Notes: generated from the sequence alone by a model not told the origin. DNA of 64,000 nt from Niabella yanshanensis (GCF_034424215.1 NZ_CP139960.1:5479187-5543186), one strand, 5' to 3'; counted from the stretch's first letter, positions 18,675 through 28,501 are shown. A program made the numbers and translations.

Positions 18675-20420
18675 ATGAAAGCAAAATATGTACTATTGAC
18701 CATACCTGTTTGGATTAGTCTCTTGATAGGCTCATGCAGGAAAGATTCGGAGAGCAGTCTCTTTGATGTAAACCCGGATGATATTCCATACAATGAACAG
18801 AAGGTTTTTTCGGACAGTATCCAGACAATGGAGTTCGTTACCTCTATTTATAGAAATCTTTCTTATAACTACTTTTTAGACAATGCGGAACACAGTGGAG
18901 GTGGCTACTGGAGCTTCGCCGATATCACAGACGATGCCGAAAACCGGTGGAGTGGTAACGCCCAGATTGCTCCGATGTTTAATCTTAATACTTTTCCTTC
19001 AGAGTCTGGCTGGTCGCGCTTCAACAATGCCTGGACCATGGGGTATAGGAATATACGGTGGTGTAATATTTTTTTAAAGAACAGCGGGCGGGTACCTATT
19101 TCTGGCCCTGTTAAGAGCCGCTTGGCGGGCGAAGTTAAATTTTTAAGGGCCTATTATTATCTGCATCTGTTTAGGTTATATAGTGGTATTCCCCTGGTTG
19201 GGGATAGTGTGTATACACTTACAGATCCTATAAAAGCAACCCGCGCAACTTTTGCAGAAACTGTTAATTATCTCAGTAAGGAGCTGGATGAAGCCGCTGC
19301 AGCGCTGCCTTTAAAGCACCAGGCCAGCGATTTTGGAAAGCCCACAAAGGGAGCTGCCTTAGCATTGAAGTCTAAATTGCTCTTGTATGCGGCAAGTCAA
19401 CTCTTTAATGGCAACAATATAGCAACCGATCCCACCGTGGCTCCACTGATAGGGTATACGGATTCAGACCCTCAACGCTGGAAAAAAGCAGCTGATGCCG
19501 CAAAAGCCGTGATCGATCTGGGCCAATATAGTCTTTTACAGGGGAACCCTGCAATCACCTCACAACACGGATTATACCTTGCAACAACGCAAAGGGTGAA
19601 CGATGAGCTGATATTTTCCATTCTTCCAACTTCGGGCAGATTTACTGAGAACAGGTTATTACCACCAAGCAGGGGAGGCCAATACTATTCCTTTCCTTCA
19701 CATGCTTTGGTGGATGCGTTTGATATGAGTAATGGAAAACCGATTGCCGATCCGCAATCTGGCTATAGTGAGACGAGCCCGTTTGTCAATCGTGACCCAA
19801 GGTTTTATGTTACCATTTTGTACCAGGGGGCTTTGTGGCTCAACAATAATCTTACTACATCTTCGGCAATCAATTTTGCGGTAAATTCTACAACAGGCGA
19901 TGTTTTTGGCACTTCTACAAGGACAGGCTTTTTATTCAGAAAGCTTTGTAATGAAAGTGCCACAGGGGGCGGGGGACTCTCTACCAATGCAGGGCTAATT
20001 GTAAGCAGGTATGCAGAGGTGTTATTGAATTACGCCGAGGCGCTTAACGAGTTTCAAGGTCCCGGCCAGGAAGTATACCAGGCAGTAGAAGCGATACGTC
20101 AACGTGGGGGACTGAATCCCTACACATTACCGGTTTCTTTAAATAAAGATCAAATGCGTGCTGTTATCCGAAATGAAAGAAGAGTAGAGCTGGCTCTCGA
20201 AGAAGCGCATCGTTTTTTTGACATCAAAAGATGGAAGATTGCCGAAGATGTTAATAAAGGACCATTGGTAGGAAGACGCTATGCTACCCCGGCTTCAACC
20301 GGTGAAAGGGTAACGGCTGAAACCCGCGTGTTTATAACACCCAAAATGTATAATTTCCCCATACCGCTAACTGAAGTAAATAAAGCCGGAGGTGCCATAT
20401 TACAGAATCCCGGGTGGTAA
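18675..20420 (+). CDS. SusD/RagB-like outer-membrane lipoprotein
   Basis: 581 residues, lipobox LIGSC with C21. The SusD signature segments are GEVKFLRAYYYLHLFRLYSGIPLV, SRYAEVLLNYAEALNEF and NERRVELALEEAHRFFDIKRW, ending with the usual C-terminal ILQNPGW. It is the surface glycan-binding partner of the SusC at 15545. It differs clearly in sequence from the first SusD, so the pair is not a recent duplication. Confidence 0.95.
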   Translation: MKAKYVLLTIPVWISLLIGSCRKDSESSLFDVNPDDIPYNEQKVFSDSIQTMEFVTSIYRNLSYNYFLDNAEHSGGGYWSFADITDDAENRWSGNAQIAPMFNLNTFPSESGWSRFNNAWTMGYRNIRWCNIFLKNSGRVPISGPVKSRLAGEVKFLRAYYYLHLFRLYSGIPLVGDSVYTLTDPIKATRATFAETVNYLSKELDEAAAALPLKHQASDFGKPTKGAALALKSKLLLYAASQLFNGNNIATDPTVAPLIGYTDSDPQRWKKAADAAKAVIDLGQYSLLQGNPAITSQHGLYLATTQRVNDELIFSILPTSGRFTENRLLPPSRGGQYYSFPSHALVDAFDMSNGKPIADPQSGYSETSPFVNRDPRFYVTILYQGALWLNNNLTTSSAINFAVNSTTGDVFGTSTRTGFLFRKLCNESATGGGGLSTNAGLIVSRYAEVLLNYAEALNEFQGPGQEVYQAVEAIRQRGGLNPYTLPVSLNKDQMRAVIRNERRVELALEEAHRFFDIKRWKIAEDVNKGPLVGRRYATPASTGERVTAETRVFITPKMYNFPIPLTEVNKAGGAILQNPGW

Positions 20421-20464
20421 GATTGATCAATTAATAATCAGAAATTTTAGTGGACAAACAAAGT

Positions 20465-21643
20465 ATGTATAGAACCTTATTGACAATTGGATTACATCTC
20501 ATTGTTGCGCAGGCTGGTGCCCAGGAAGATATGGCCCGGTTAATTAAAGAAAATTTTGCCTTTGCCGATTCGCAGTATCAGTATATGATGAAGCAACTGC
20601 CGCCGGATAAAATGCCCCAGTCTTACGATGAGAAGAATAAAAAATTTATAGCTTATCAACGCACCTGGTGGTGTACCGGCTTTTATCCCGGCTCTCTCTG
20701 GTATATTTATGAACAAACCGGCGACCCTGTTATCAAAAACGAAGCTGAAAGGGCTTTGAAAGTAATTGAGCCTAATAAAACCTATACCGGCAATCACGAC
20801 CTGGGCTTTATGATGTACTGTAGCTTTGGTAATGCTTACCGGATAACAAAGAATGGATCGTATAAAAATATTATTATTCAGTCTGCGGCGGCTTTGGCAA
20901 GCCGTTACCGGCCCAGGGCAAAAGTCATACAATCCTGGAATACCAATCAGTATTTTAAAGGCCCGGTGATCATAGATAACATGATGAACCTCGAGCTGCT
21001 GTACTGGACAAGCCTCAATGGCGGAGACGCAAAGTATAAAGAGATTGCGGTAACGCATTCCAATACTACGCTCCAACATCACTTCAGACCTGATTTTAGT
21101 TCCTTTCATGTTATCGACTATAATATGGAGACGGGTGATGTCATCCGCAAAGCTACCTGGCAGGGTGCAGCCGATTGCTCGGCCTGGTCGCGCGGGCAGG
21201 GCTGGGGTTTATATGGTTATGTAATGATGTACCGGTTTTCCAAAGACAAACGCTATTTGGATCAAGCCAGGAAAGTGGCTGGTTTTATATTAAATCATGT
21301 CAACCTTCCAAAGGATAAAATACCCTACTGGGATTTTGATGCGCCGTATATTCCTCATGCGAAAAGAGATGCTTCAGCCGGCGCTGTAATTGCTTCCGCT
21401 TTATTGGAGCTGGGGCAATACACTAAAGGAGCTGAAAAGGAAGGATATGTGAGTAACGCAAAGGATATGATTATTTCATTATCAGGTGAAAAGTATAAAG
21501 CAAAAGTGGGTGAGAATGGTGGTTTTCTGTTAAAGCACAGTACGGGCGCACTGCCTTCCAATTCTGAAGTGGATGTGCCATTGATTTATGCTGATTATTA
21601 TTATCTTGAAGCCCTGAAACGCTATAAAGACTGGTACTTATAA
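20465..21643 (+). CDS. GH88 unsaturated glucuronyl/galacturonyl hydrolase
   Basis: A GTG at 20450 is in frame, but the ATG at 20465 gives a proper signal peptide (MYRTLLTIGLHLIVAQAGAQ), so I prefer it. The (alpha/alpha)6-barrel GH88 family hydrates the C4-C5 double bond of 4,5-unsaturated uronic acids made by polysaccharide lyases. The two conserved aspartates are seen in GNHDLGFMMYCSFG (D112 from this start) and VIIDNMMNLELLYW (D171), along with SAWSRGQGWGLYGY. Length (392 residues) is normal. It follows SusD by about 45 bp. A homologue lies in PUL-B at 51631-52830, which implies that both loci handle lyase products. Confidence 0.92.
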   Translation: MYRTLLTIGLHLIVAQAGAQEDMARLIKENFAFADSQYQYMMKQLPPDKMPQSYDEKNKKFIAYQRTWWCTGFYPGSLWYIYEQTGDPVIKNEAERALKVIEPNKTYTGNHDLGFMMYCSFGNAYRITKNGSYKNIIIQSAAALASRYRPRAKVIQSWNTNQYFKGPVIIDNMMNLELLYWTSLNGGDAKYKEIAVTHSNTTLQHHFRPDFSSFHVIDYNMETGDVIRKATWQGAADCSAWSRGQGWGLYGYVMMYRFSKDKRYLDQARKVAGFILNHVNLPKDKIPYWDFDAPYIPHAKRDASAGAVIASALLELGQYTKGAEKEGYVSNAKDMIISLSGEKYKAKVGENGGFLLKHSTGALPSNSEVDVPLIYADYYYLEALKRYKDWYL

Positions 21644-21680
21644 CTATACTGATATATTAAGCAACTCATAAACCATCAGG

Positions 21681-23177
21681 ATGAAAAAAAGAATATATAA
21701 AGTAACGGCTATATTATTTTGGATTGTTTCCTGTACCAGTAGCCAGGCCCAATCCTGGGAAGGTCCTAAAGAAAAACCCAATGATCACATTGATGTAAAA
21801 TTTGGTCCGCTAAACAAAGGAAAAAGAACCGACGCCGATATGCAGCGGTTTCGTGAATATGGCCTGGGACAATTTATACATTGGGGGGTATATGCCATTG
21901 CAGGTGGCGAATGGAATGGCGTAAAAGCTCCTACAGCCTCGGAATGGATAAGAGTATGGTCGGGTAATACCGCTCCCCCCAACTGGCAGCAGACCTATGA
22001 TAATCTGTACAAGCAGTTCAACCCAAAAAATTTTGATGCGAAGCGATGGGCTAGCCAGGCAAAGCAAATGGGTGCCCGCTATATGATCATCACCACCAAA
22101 CACCATGATGGTTTTTGCCTGTGGCCGAGCAAGTATACCGGTTATACGATTGCACAAACACCTTACAAAAAAGATATCGTTAAGCAATTGATAGATGCGT
22201 ATACTGCCGAAGGAATCGACGTATATCTTTATTTTTCAATCATCGACTGGAACAATAAAGATTACAGAACTTCTGCACCTAAAACAGAAGAAGAAAAAGA
22301 ATCCTATAATCGTTTTTTAACTTTTACACGCAACCAGTTATTTGAGTTAATGGATAATTATCCGAAGATGAAAGGATTTTGGTTCGACGGTACATGGGAT
22401 AAGGCATGGATCAATGCTTATGAGTGGACCTACCAACTGGAAAAGGATTTGCGTAATGCGCATCCTGGTCTAATTATCGGGAGCCGTTTTAGAAACGATG
22501 AGCATGGTAAAAGACATTTTGACTCAAATGGCGACCTGTTGGGTGATTATGAGCAGGGTTGGGAGCGTAAGCTGCCGGCCCAGTACGAATGGCTGAATGG
22601 TAATGATTGGGATTGTGTAATGACCATACCGCCTAATGGTTGGGGATATATCAAAGACTGGTCGCGGTTTTATACCAAAACATCCTATGATTTAATTGAT
22701 ATGCTGATGCATTCGGTATCAATGGGTGGCAATTTTGTGCTTAATTTCGGTCCGGATGGAAACGGGAAAATGCATACCGGGGAAGATAAGCTGGCTAAAG
22801 AGCTGGGTGATTGGATGAAGCTCAATGGCGAGGCTGTTTACGGAGCTACCCACGCGGCACTGGCGCCTTCCCCGTATGGCTATTACACGCAAAAAGTAAA
22901 TGCGTTATATCTAACTGTTTTTAACCGTCCGGTTAATAACCAGATCAGGTTAAAAATTCCAAGATCGGCAACCCAGGTGCCCGAGGCGGCAAGTCTATTG
23001 GCAAATAAAACATCTTTAAAAATGAAGTTCGTTGATATAGGTATCGATTTAGATAAAAATGTTTATTTTGATATTACCCTTCCCGCAAGCTTTATGAGTA
23101 AAGATCCTTTTGTAATTAAAATAGATACCAAAACGGGGAAGATCAATGCCCTTGAGCTGGAAAAAGCCCATATGTAG
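21681..23177 (+). CDS. GH29 alpha-L-fucosidase (lipoprotein)
   Basis: 498 residues. The signal ends in a lipobox-like IVSC (C18), so it is probably a periplasmic or surface lipoprotein. GH29 TIM-barrel motifs are present: GLGQFIHWGVYAI, YMIITTKHHDGFCLWPSKYT, DVYLYFSIIDW and the nucleophile region KGFWFDGTWDKAW with D236. The domain after the barrel has NFVLNFGPDGNGKMH. Retaining removal of terminal alpha-L-fucose is the family activity; subfamily A or B cannot be decided from reading. It is in the PUL-A operon 37 bp after GH88. Confidence 0.93.
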   Translation: MKKRIYKVTAILFWIVSCTSSQAQSWEGPKEKPNDHIDVKFGPLNKGKRTDADMQRFREYGLGQFIHWGVYAIAGGEWNGVKAPTASEWIRVWSGNTAPPNWQQTYDNLYKQFNPKNFDAKRWASQAKQMGARYMIITTKHHDGFCLWPSKYTGYTIAQTPYKKDIVKQLIDAYTAEGIDVYLYFSIIDWNNKDYRTSAPKTEEEKESYNRFLTFTRNQLFELMDNYPKMKGFWFDGTWDKAWINAYEWTYQLEKDLRNAHPGLIIGSRFRNDEHGKRHFDSNGDLLGDYEQGWERKLPAQYEWLNGNDWDCVMTIPPNGWGYIKDWSRFYTKTSYDLIDMLMHSVSMGGNFVLNFGPDGNGKMHTGEDKLAKELGDWMKLNGEAVYGATHAALAPSPYGYYTQKVNALYLTVFNRPVNNQIRLKIPRSATQVPEAASLLANKTSLKMKFVDIGIDLDKNVYFDITLPASFMSKDPFVIKIDTKTGKINALELEKAHM

Positions 23178-23270
23178 CATGAGTCAGCCGGTTACATTTG
23201 GTGACGCTACTTTCAGAGTTACCCTAACAAAAATGAAAGGCTCAGCTATTTCAATCCTTTTAAAAAGTAA

Positions 23271-24545
23271 ATGCCCGATATGCAAAGAAGGAATTTTTTA
23301 AGATTATCATCTTTATTAGGCTTAGCAGGCTCCATACCTTTTTCCAGGAGCGTAGCCGCAGAAAAAGAAAATGCATCCTCTTTAGCAGCACCCGCCAATG
23401 ACCGAGCTTATTGGGTTTCGCTTTTAGATAAGATCGCAACACCGGTATTGCTGAACATGAGTAAAGGTGAACTGCGGAAAAATATGCCAGTGGAATATAG
23501 CGCTACATGGGACGGGCGCAATAAGCAGGTGGCTTATATGGAAGCGTTTGGGCGTTTGATCGGCGGTATTGCTCCCTTCCTGGCCTTACCTGTTGATGGC
23601 ACTGCTGAGGGTAAAGTGCGTGCGCGATTATTAAAACAAACGCAGGAAAGTCTTGCTCATTCTGTAGATCCGGAGAGTCCCGATTATTTGTTTTGGGGAG
23701 AAGGAAAAACAGCTCAGCCGCTGGTAGATGCAGCACATATTGCACAGGCATTTTTATATGCACCCGATGCATTATGGAAACCGTTAGACGAGAAAACCAA
23801 ACAGCATTATATTCATGAATTTAAAACGATCCGCCGGATAAAACCTTTTAAAAGCAACTGGTTATTATTTGCTGCCATTATTGAAAGCTTTTTGCTAAGC
23901 ATTGGAGAAGATATAGATGCCTCAAGAATAGATAATGCTATTGACCAGGTGAACCAATGGTATGTGGGTGATGGCTGGTATAGCGACGGGGATCAGTTTC
24001 ATTTTGATCATTACAACGGGTTTGTAATGCATCCCATGTTGGTAGATGTGTTGCGGGTAAATGTAGCACATGGCCGACGCACTGCAAAAGAATATGAGAC
24101 CGCTTATAAACGTATGCAGCGTTATGCGTCGTTCCAGGAGCGTTATATATCACCCGAGGGGTCTTATCTTGTGGTAGGTCGATCCTCTACTTACCGGGTA
24201 GGCGCTTTTCAACCCCTGGTTAAATTAGCTTTAGAGCAAAAATTACCTAAGGAAATTCAACCGGCCCAGGTTCGTTGTGCGCTTAGCAGGGTAATGCGGC
24301 GTATGTTTATTCCATCAACTTTTACTAAAACAGGCTGGCTTACCATGGGCCTCGTTGGCGGCGCACAAGCTGATCTGGCCGATTATTATTCTAACACGGG
24401 TAGCATGTACGTAACATCTTTGGTGTTTCTCGCATTAGGACTTCCTGTTACCGATGCATTCTGGTCGGCTCCTTTTACAGAATGGACGCAGCTAAAAGCA
24501 TGGTCGGGCAAGCCTTTTCCGAAGGACTATGCTGTGGGATATTAA
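23271..24545 (+). CDS. DUF2264 protein, probable GH154-type glycosidase, Tat-exported
   Basis: 424 residues. A twin-arginine signal (RRNFLRLSSLLGLAG) shows export of a folded protein; an alternative ATG lies at 23280. The body matches DUF2264: YWVSLLDKIATPVLLNMS, MEAFGRLIGGIAPFLALP, WYVGDGWYSDGDQFHFDHYNGFVMHPM. The family has an (alpha/alpha)6-type helical fold and has been associated with glycoside hydrolase family GH154 (beta-glucuronidase); that CAZy link is from memory. Placement after GH88 and GH29 fits a uronic-acid-releasing role. It ends PUL-A as a recognisable glycan gene. Confidence 0.82.
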   Translation: MPDMQRRNFLRLSSLLGLAGSIPFSRSVAAEKENASSLAAPANDRAYWVSLLDKIATPVLLNMSKGELRKNMPVEYSATWDGRNKQVAYMEAFGRLIGGIAPFLALPVDGTAEGKVRARLLKQTQESLAHSVDPESPDYLFWGEGKTAQPLVDAAHIAQAFLYAPDALWKPLDEKTKQHYIHEFKTIRRIKPFKSNWLLFAAIIESFLLSIGEDIDASRIDNAIDQVNQWYVGDGWYSDGDQFHFDHYNGFVMHPMLVDVLRVNVAHGRRTAKEYETAYKRMQRYASFQERYISPEGSYLVVGRSSTYRVGAFQPLVKLALEQKLPKEIQPAQVRCALSRVMRRMFIPSTFTKTGWLTMGLVGGAQADLADYYSNTGSMYVTSLVFLALGLPVTDAFWSAPFTEWTQLKAWSGKPFPKDYAVGY

Positions 24546-24601
24546 TATCGGAGGTTGATTTTATCGTAATATGACCTGTCTTGCAGGTTCAATCTGTTTA
24601 T

Positions 24602-25168
24602 ATGCCGGCATCTAATCCTGGTATTGCTTTTAAAAAAGAACTGGTTAGAGTTCTGAACCGGTTAGAGGGTGACTGGAGTTACCGGGAAGCTGCTGCTGTA
24701 ATAAAGCCTGTGCTGGCAGGATACATAACACCATCCTACCTTATTGATATGTCGATAATGGAAGATCTCTTTTTTGAGGAGCACAGGCATATCTACATAT
24801 CTATACAGCAAAAGCTATCACCGTTGGAAACAATGGATTACAGGATCCATTTTTTTACGCAGCCTCATTCTATTTCCGATGATTTGATTCCTTATTTGCA
24901 GGTGTTGGATATGATCCTGATTTTTCAAAGAAGGGAGGAGTTACAGCATAGCTCCGTTACAAAAAGATTGGAACTGGTCATTAGTCGCTTAACTTATGAT
25001 GAACAGAAATTAACGATCCGGCTGGCCAGGAAATATCCGGTAGCAGTAAGGGCCTGCCTGGGCTTCTTCCTGGCAGGAATGAATCAGGTTCTGTTATCTT
25101 CTAAAACACTGCAGACGCTTAGCCCGGCCACTTTAAGCCGCTATAAAAAGGAGTATAGCAGGTTATAG
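24602..25168 (+). CDS. Hypothetical cytoplasmic protein downstream of PUL-A
   Basis: The open frame can start with TTG at 24581, but the ATG at 24602 (MPASNPGIAFKKELVRVLNR) is preferred, giving 188 residues. It has no signal peptide, TM helix or motif I recognise. It is mostly alpha-helical, with leucine-rich amphipathic stretches (LIPYLQVLDMILIFQRREEL, about 90-110) and a basic C-terminus. It lies 56 bp after the DUF2264 gene on the same strand and may be co-transcribed. Function unknown. Confidence 0.7.
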   Translation: MPASNPGIAFKKELVRVLNRLEGDWSYREAAAVIKPVLAGYITPSYLIDMSIMEDLFFEEHRHIYISIQQKLSPLETMDYRIHFFTQPHSISDDLIPYLQVLDMILIFQRREELQHSSVTKRLELVISRLTYDEQKLTIRLARKYPVAVRACLGFFLAGMNQVLLSSKTLQTLSPATLSRYKKEYSRL

Positions 25169-25278
25169 CTCAAATCCTGGCCTTACATTACCTGGCCATT
25201 GTTTCCTGCATGCATCCCTCATAATAGGGAGGATGAGACTGGGTAACTTGTTTCATTTTTGCAGTGAAACTTTTTATC

Positions 25279-26634
25279 ATGATCTCACGCCGGAACTTTG
25301 TCAAAAAATCTGCTTTAATCTCAGCGGGACTTATCATACAACAGCATGTGAGTGCTGTTGCAACAATCAAAAAGAAACCAGCCGTTATTTGTATCGGCGC
25401 CGGGCTGGCCGGCCTTTCCGCTGCATATGCTTTAAAGCAAAAAGGCTACGAGGTTGCGTTGTTAGAATCGAGAGACCGGATAGGGGGGCGTGTGTTTTCG
25501 CATCAAATTACTGATCAGCTGGTGATTGAGCTGGGTGGCGAATGGGTAGGCAATTCGCATAGTCGTATCCGGGAACTATGCGGACAGTTTAAGCTGGATC
25601 TGGTCAATAATCAAATGAATACCCATTTGATTTATAAAGGCACTTATGCTCCTGCAGGAAGTTGGGATTTTAGCGAAGCCTGGAATAAAAAATGGGATCA
25701 ATTGCTAAAAGGCTATGCTGATTTAACCGATAAGGATAAGCAGTATCTGGACCAGTATGACTGGTGGCGCTACCTGGTGAATAATGGATGTGATGGCCGG
25801 GATCTGGAGATTAAGGAATTGCTCGATAGCACTGATTTTGGAGAGAGCATCCGTCAGGTATCAGCTTTTGCAGCGCTGGCAGAATACGCAGAAAGCAGTG
25901 AGAAGAACGAAATGGATTTAAAAATTAAAGGCGGTAATCAGCAATTGGCTATAAAGCTGGCCAATGCTATTGGCCGGGAAAATATCCTGTTAGGTTGTAC
26001 GGTTATGAAGGTGGATCAAGCTGATAAAGTAACGATTACCAGCGCTGATGGAAGACAATTTACCGCAGATAAATTAATCTGTGCCATCCCGACGTTTGCA
26101 ATGTCGAAAATTAACTGGAGCCCGGTTTTGCCGCCAGAAAAATTACAGGCCATAAATGCTTTACAATATGCCCGCATCAATAAACACGCCGTGTTGTTTA
26201 AACGGCGGTTTTGGAAGGAAGATGGGTTTGATATGGTTACAGATCAGCTGCCCCATTATTTTTATCATGCAACAAAGGGGCAACCGGGTGCTGAAGGTGT
26301 ATTAATTTCTTACAGCATAGGTGATAAGGCTGCGGTAGTAGCGAACCAGAATGATATAATGAATGCTCGCACCATCGCAGATACGCTCCAACCTCTTACA
26401 AAAGATGCAGCTTACCTCATACGTAAGCAGGTGAATTATTACTGGGGTAATGATGCTGTTTCCAGAGGAGCCTATGCTTTGTACGGTCCCGGTCAATGGT
26501 TTTCTTTGCGTCCCATATTGAGTCGCCCGTTCAAACATGTACATTTTGCCGGCGAACACCTGGCCGATTGGCAGGGCTTTATGGAAGGAGCTATTAATAC
26601 CGGTGAAGAAGCAGCTTTCCAGATTATGAGTTAG
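25279..26634 (+). CDS. FAD-dependent flavin monoamine oxidase family protein, Tat-exported
   Basis: 451 residues from the ATG at 25279 (a GTG at 25264 is also in frame). A twin-arginine signal (SRRNFVKKSALISAG) precedes the FAD-binding Rossmann fold VICIGAGLAGLSAAYALKQKGYEVALLESRDRIGGR. The C-terminal FAD motif is HFAGEHLADWQGFMEGAINTG. The substrate domain is of the amino-oxidase type (PF01593). It probably oxidises an amine or amino acid in the periplasm; the substrate is unknown. It lies 110 bp after the previous gene, so membership in PUL-A is uncertain. It converges with the small gene at 26650-26823. Confidence 0.88.
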   Translation: MISRRNFVKKSALISAGLIIQQHVSAVATIKKKPAVICIGAGLAGLSAAYALKQKGYEVALLESRDRIGGRVFSHQITDQLVIELGGEWVGNSHSRIRELCGQFKLDLVNNQMNTHLIYKGTYAPAGSWDFSEAWNKKWDQLLKGYADLTDKDKQYLDQYDWWRYLVNNGCDGRDLEIKELLDSTDFGESIRQVSAFAALAEYAESSEKNEMDLKIKGGNQQLAIKLANAIGRENILLGCTVMKVDQADKVTITSADGRQFTADKLICAIPTFAMSKINWSPVLPPEKLQAINALQYARINKHAVLFKRRFWKEDGFDMVTDQLPHYFYHATKGQPGAEGVLISYSIGDKAAVVANQNDIMNARTIADTLQPLTKDAAYLIRKQVNYYWGNDAVSRGAYALYGPGQWFSLRPILSRPFKHVHFAGEHLADWQGFMEGAINTGEEAAFQIMS

Positions 26635-26649
26635 CCGGTTGTTGTGTAT

Positions 26650-26823
26650 TTAGTCATCTTTTTTATTACGGCTCCATTTAGTTTGCATGTCTTCGTAAGC
26701 TTTTTTGCTGATGGTAGAATCATCTTTGCTTCTGCTCACGCCTTTTTCTTTGCGGGCGTTGATATTATTCACCAGCGAGTTTTTTACGCCCAACTTGTTA
26801 GTCGCACTTTTAGCTTTTGCCAT
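26650..26823 (-). CDS. Small basic protein of 57 residues
   Basis: A longer frame begins at 26877, but the ATG at 26823 (MAKAKSATNKLGVKNSLVNN) is the natural start. The product is Lys/Arg/Asn rich with a C-terminus KWSRNKKDD and no hydrophobic segment. It contains NNINARKEKGVSRSKDDSTISKKAY, split here as NNINARKEKGVSRSK plus DDSTISKKAY. Short basic proteins of this type recur in Bacteroidota without known function. It could bind nucleic acid, but this is only a guess from composition. Confidence 0.7.
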   Translation of the reverse strand: MAKAKSATNKLGVKNSLVNNINARKEKGVSRSKDDSTISKKAYEDMQTKWSRNKKDD

Positions 26824-26930
26824 TGTTTTTTGGAGTGAAAAACAAATAGTGTGCCCCGAAATTTTACTCCTGATCACAGATGGTGCGCTGATAGAACGCT
26901 ATTCAACCTAAGGATCTGCCCATAAAGATT

Positions 26931-28190
26931 TTATAGGATCTCGTAAGCATCCCAGAGGTCTGCATCATTTTTTCGTTCTTTCATCTGGCTCATGAAAATA
27001 TGACTTCCGTTACAACGGAGGTTGATCATTCCAAATAGTATTTTGTTACTGTTGATATCTGTAGACCGGGCCAGTTCGGTAGAATATACCAGTGGGCGCT
27101 TGCTTTTCGAATATTTACCGGCGCAGCCAATGGCATCCGCTCGCGGGTGACTATACCCTTCGTTGTCGCCGGATGAAATGACCGTGGCGTAAGGATTTAC
27201 CAGTTGCATGAACTTTTCGGTAAAGTCGGAAGCTCCATGATGGCAGGATTTGGCTACATCTACTTCGAAGGGATGATCATTTCCGTATTGGTTTATGAGA
27301 TATTCCTGGGAAAGCGTATTGAGGTCGCCGCCCAGCAAAACGGTTCTGTTGCCAAAATAAAGTTTAATCACCAGGCTGTGACCGTTGATGGTTTTGCCAA
27401 CGTCTTTCCAATACATAAAGCCTTTTCCATTGGGTGTATTTTCCGTAAAAGGAGCAAGCACTTCGATGTTAAAAGGTTTCCCTTCGACGGTTGTATTGAG
27501 TATAGAGGATCCTTGCTCATATCTTTGAGTAGCCGTGATTCTACCTTCGCTGTGCGCTTTATGTAAAGCTTCCATGAAATTGGAGGTATCGCGGTTAAAG
27601 GGATGGGGTTCATTGATGTTCAGCAGATCGTCGAAAACATGGGTGAGTATGGTTTTGCCTGAATGTTTAATGGTGTTACCCAACCCCGTGGTATAGGGAT
27701 TGTCTTTGGTCGCAAACTTTAGGATGCCGGGATGAATCAGGGTACCAAAGGTAAAGTTGTTGTCGTCCAGTATTTTGATAAGGCCTTTATAATGATCGGT
27801 ATCAAAATGACTGATAATTACATAATCTATATGGATCTTTTTATCGGAATCCAGCAGGTACCTGAACTGCCATTTAGTGAGATAGCTATGCATGCTGTTA
27901 TCGGGACCCGCGTCAATCAACAGGCGATATTTGCCTGTTTCTATCAGTACGCCATCTCCCTGTCCGACGTCCAGGAAGAATATTTTAAGACCCATATAGT
28001 CGGTTAGATTATCTGAGTGTATCCATCCATCAGGACCAGCTGTAGCAACCCTGTACCAGTTGCCCTGCTGTTCCAGTATCGTGACATAAGTGCCCATCAA
28101 TATTTTATTGATGATTTTTTTACCTTTATCGTTGACTACCGATTCATATATTGGCGCTGCATTTTTTGCAGCGTATTTAAAGGAACTCAT
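26931..28190 (-). CDS. SH3-domain plus ComEC-like metallo-beta-lactamase-fold hydrolase
   Basis: The frame is open from 28223; I prefer the ATG at 28190 (MSSFKYAAKNAAPIYES), which gives 419 residues. An N-terminal bacterial SH3-like domain (about 5-65, GTYVTILEQQGNWYRV, DGWIHSDNL) is fused to a ComEC/Rec2-type metallo-beta-lactamase domain: FFLDVGQGDGVLIE, LLIDAGPDN, the metal motif ISHFDTDHYKG, LLGGDL and CHHGASDF. No signal peptide or TM helices are visible, so it is a stand-alone soluble hydrolase and not the ComEC channel. The ComEC MBL domain is linked to DNA or phosphodiester cleavage; the true substrate here is unknown. Confidence 0.85.
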   Translation of the reverse strand: MSSFKYAAKNAAPIYESVVNDKGKKIINKILMGTYVTILEQQGNWYRVATAGPDGWIHSDNLTDYMGLKIFFLDVGQGDGVLIETGKYRLLIDAGPDNSMHSYLTKWQFRYLLDSDKKIHIDYVIISHFDTDHYKGLIKILDDNNFTFGTLIHPGILKFATKDNPYTTGLGNTIKHSGKTILTHVFDDLLNINEPHPFNRDTSNFMEALHKAHSEGRITATQRYEQGSSILNTTVEGKPFNIEVLAPFTENTPNGKGFMYWKDVGKTINGHSLVIKLYFGNRTVLLGGDLNTLSQEYLINQYGNDHPFEVDVAKSCHHGASDFTEKFMQLVNPYATVISSGDNEGYSHPRADAIGCAGKYSKSKRPLVYSTELARSTDINSNKILFGMINLRCNGSHIFMSQMKERKNDADLWDAYEIL

Positions 28191-28501
28191 TTTGATTGGT
28201 TTAGTTGCTATAAAGCTAGCCATTTGCTGGTTGCCGGGTATATCTGATAGATACCTAATTCAGGTGGTTGTTGCTCTCCCGTAAAGCCTGACCTGAACTA
28301 TGCATAGTTTAAGTGTTATTCTTCTATCCCAGAGGCAATCAGATATTTTTTAAGGCCAAACACCTTACCAGAGCCAAGGCCGGATAGCGGCTATGTATGT
28401 ATGTTCGGCTTTGCATACAAAAATTCCCCACCGGTCAAAAAATATGCTATTTTGCATGCCCTTTTTTAAACTCTAAACGAATCAATAACGAAAAGCTGAC
28501 A

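Noticed and set aside
25170..25260. CCTGGCC repeated twice after the unknown gene
   Set aside because: Direct, not inverted, repeat; it does not form a terminator stem.
28397..28501. N-terminal extension of the UvrA-like frame
   Set aside because: The family begins near the HIKGARENNL motif; the extension has no homology and no promoter room.
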